From Fasciolopsis buskii (taxonomy: Eukaryota; Platyhelminthes; Trematoda; Plagiorchiida; Fasciolidae): DNA of 64,000 nucleotides. Position 1 is the first letter of the stretch. Every line of letters begins with the position of its first letter. The position numbers and the translations under genes were made by a program. The notes beneath the pieces were generated by a model. It saw only the letters and a program-made list of their open reading frames with translations. It had not been told where the DNA came from and did no database searches. Below, one piece after another: positions 62,098-64,000 of this stretch. Where the stretch lies: the NCBI GenBank assembly GCA_008360955.1, contig LUCM01000071.1:170018-234017 (forward strand), written 5' to 3'.

Positions 62098-64000
62098 ATT
62101 TGACAGATTTGAATTAAGACGTATAATATCGGGCCATATATTTCAGTCGATCCAACAGTAACCGAATATGAATCGGCCAAATTGGTTGGACGTGTTATGC
62201 GTGATCACGAAACGTTTCCTCTGATATACACTGTTTTCAACGTAGGTTATCATTGAATGGTGGGTCTTTTCGTAACATACCGAAGAAGCATGTATAGCTC
62301 GTCAACAGACTGGCCGGGGTGGATTATAATAGAGATCCGGGTTGCAAATCATGGGAGCAATCAGCGAGATGAGTAAATGCCTTATACGACATGGCTAAAT
62401 GTCCCAGTTAGTTTCGTTCCTGCATTGCAAATATTTTTGCTTCTCCGTGCTTGATGAGGAGTGTTCCGCGAAGGCTTTAATGCTTGAGTGAACTGTTTCC
62501 GGACCCGTAACATGGTCGTATAATTGAAAGACCCTAGACCTAAATAGTTATGGGTATCTCCTGAAAACCCCGCTGATTAGACGAAAAGTTCCAATAAGTG
62601 ATATGATCCATCAGAATGTGAACGAAACACCACCGTTAATTGCACTGATTACCCCAGTGTTCGGCCAGGCCACGTAATACTCTCAGGTCTGTTTCAACAA
62701 AAACCTACTTTTGCGGCCCATCTGCCCAGATCCAAAGAAGCCGACGAATAGGTATACATGAAGAAGCAATGGAGTCTTACGCTTTATCCTTTGATCGTTA
62801 ATATAAGGCCATTTTGGATAGGAACTGAACTTGGTGCTTCGCACCATAAAAGATCTTATCACTTGCATCTGACGGACAGAAAAGTCTTCTGTGAAACATC
62901 CCTTAAAATTCAGAATAATATAAGTGGGTTTCTTGCGGATGCCAACGTAATGAGTCATTTCTTCAATAGGTTTTATTGTTTTCGCGTTGTAGCATTCGGG
63001 ATAACCGTGTACTAAAAAAACTCAGAAATTCCAGTTTCTCGAAGATATCGTTCATAAATTCCTCCGGGCTCTACAAGCATAGAACGGATTGGCTTATATT
63101 TCATTTTAATAAGGACAAAGCTGTAGAGATCTCGGTTTGTCATATGTCATTCCTTTATAGTGACATCGATCGGCCCATTTAGGGGCAAATCCTGAAAGGT
63201 TTCGTTACTTCCTTCCTTTTTGTGGTGCAAACCGAGCGTTCCCATAAGCCGTATTGAGCTTATCTACTGCGGGGTTTGTGTGGACGTTTGTGTCTGTGAC
63301 AAAATATCATTAACGTGGTGTTTTTAGAGAACACGGACTGTCTGATGCATGCCTTAATTTCGGGCTCGCAAACGTTAGCGATTTGTGGTCCGAGAGATGA
63401 CTTCTTGGCAATCGAATAAATGGACCACGTTTACTATTCGGAACGCACTATTTCAAAGCGTGGCAATCCCTCAATGGCCTTTCGAATCGCAGCATCCGGC
63501 ACGCTGAAACATTAGCACCGCCAAAGGGGGTTTCGAAACAATAGGGAAGAAAAAACAACCGTGACGTAGGCGCTAGTTGAAATTACGGTAGGCGAGATGC
63601 CGCAGCCGAAATACGGGATCCTTTTCGGGTATTCTTCCCTAGGCCCAACTCGTAGTAGACAATCAGTTGAGATACATGGGAGTTTGAGTATCGCCGGGGC
63701 TGTATGCAGCCACGAGCATCGCGTAGTCAATGTGCTGCTACCAGGCAGCGAGGAGCTTGAAGTATATGTCACACGTGGGTGGAGTTGGTTACGCTGGCAG
63801 ATGACCATCAAGCGTCGCTCTTGGTGGTTACGGAAAGTTGGTTATCCAAAGATGACCACATACACTCAGCGTACTAGGAAAAGTCCCAGTACGTAATCAT
63901 GGCGGGAAGTAGAAGCCTCCAGATGGGATAGTAGCTATCACTATTAGGGAAGTTTTAAACCACCAGGATTCGAGGGTTAGACTGTGCCACAGGACTTTTC
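62098..64000. other. Spacer without recognised genes
   Basis: Frames at 62683-63015 and 63512-63896 overlap on opposite strands and resemble no family. No repeat copy recognised. Confidence 0.4.

Noticed and set aside
63512..63896. Opposite-strand 99-codon frames near the right end
   Set aside because: Neither resembles a known family and they overlap on opposite strands; expected by chance at this length.

Overview
The window is animal nuclear DNA, most likely from a flatworm and probably a digenean fluke. This rests on two split genes of animal type with long introns (1.9-7.7 kb), a repeat-dominated landscape of decayed RTE-like, CR1-like and Jockey-like LINEs plus a Penelope-like element with a GIY-YIG endonuclease, and the absence of any prokaryotic gene organisation. 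The species cannot be fixed from sequence alone, and the fluke assignment is inference.

Only two host genes are supported, both on the plus strand. The first is syntaxin-5 (coding exons 3900-4678 and 9377-9766, joined in phase 0; 387 residues). It is the Golgi Qa-SNARE and has an N-terminal Sly1-binding motif, an Habc region, a SNARE helix and a C-terminal membrane anchor. The second is METTL1, the tRNA (guanine-46-N7) methyltransferase (coding exons 23727-24110, 25994-26095 and 33838-34311, all phase 0; 319 residues). Both have poly(A) signals close downstream. They share no pathway; their adjacency is simply genomic.

Layout. 1-1059: a LINE-A relic whose 5' part is inverted relative to its 3' tail. 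1060-3899: intergenic. 3900-10578: syntaxin-5, whose intron carries a LINE-C relic and a (TAC)n array. 10709-21260: dense transposon graveyard (rearranged LINE-A, Jockey-like LINE, LINE-B, a nearly full-length LINE-A at 16325-19830, Penelope-like element). 21261-23726: spacer with small repeats. 23727-34365: METTL1, with a LINE-A 5' half inside intron 2. 34581-35051: a striking long inverted repeat (two 210-bp arms, 51-bp loop) just downstream of METTL1. 39160-40255: the best preserved LINE-A 3' half. 41635-49825: CR1-like LINE cluster with an unassigned broken reading frame. 50040-53480: LINE-A and LINE-C pieces. 54304-58020: second long CR1-like copy. 61455-62097: LINE-A 3' end. The remaining spacers hold nothing I can assign.

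LINE-A, -B, -C, repeat D and repeat E are working labels used here for families recognised by comparing copies within the window. Boundaries of decayed elements were found by eye and are approximate (tens of bases).
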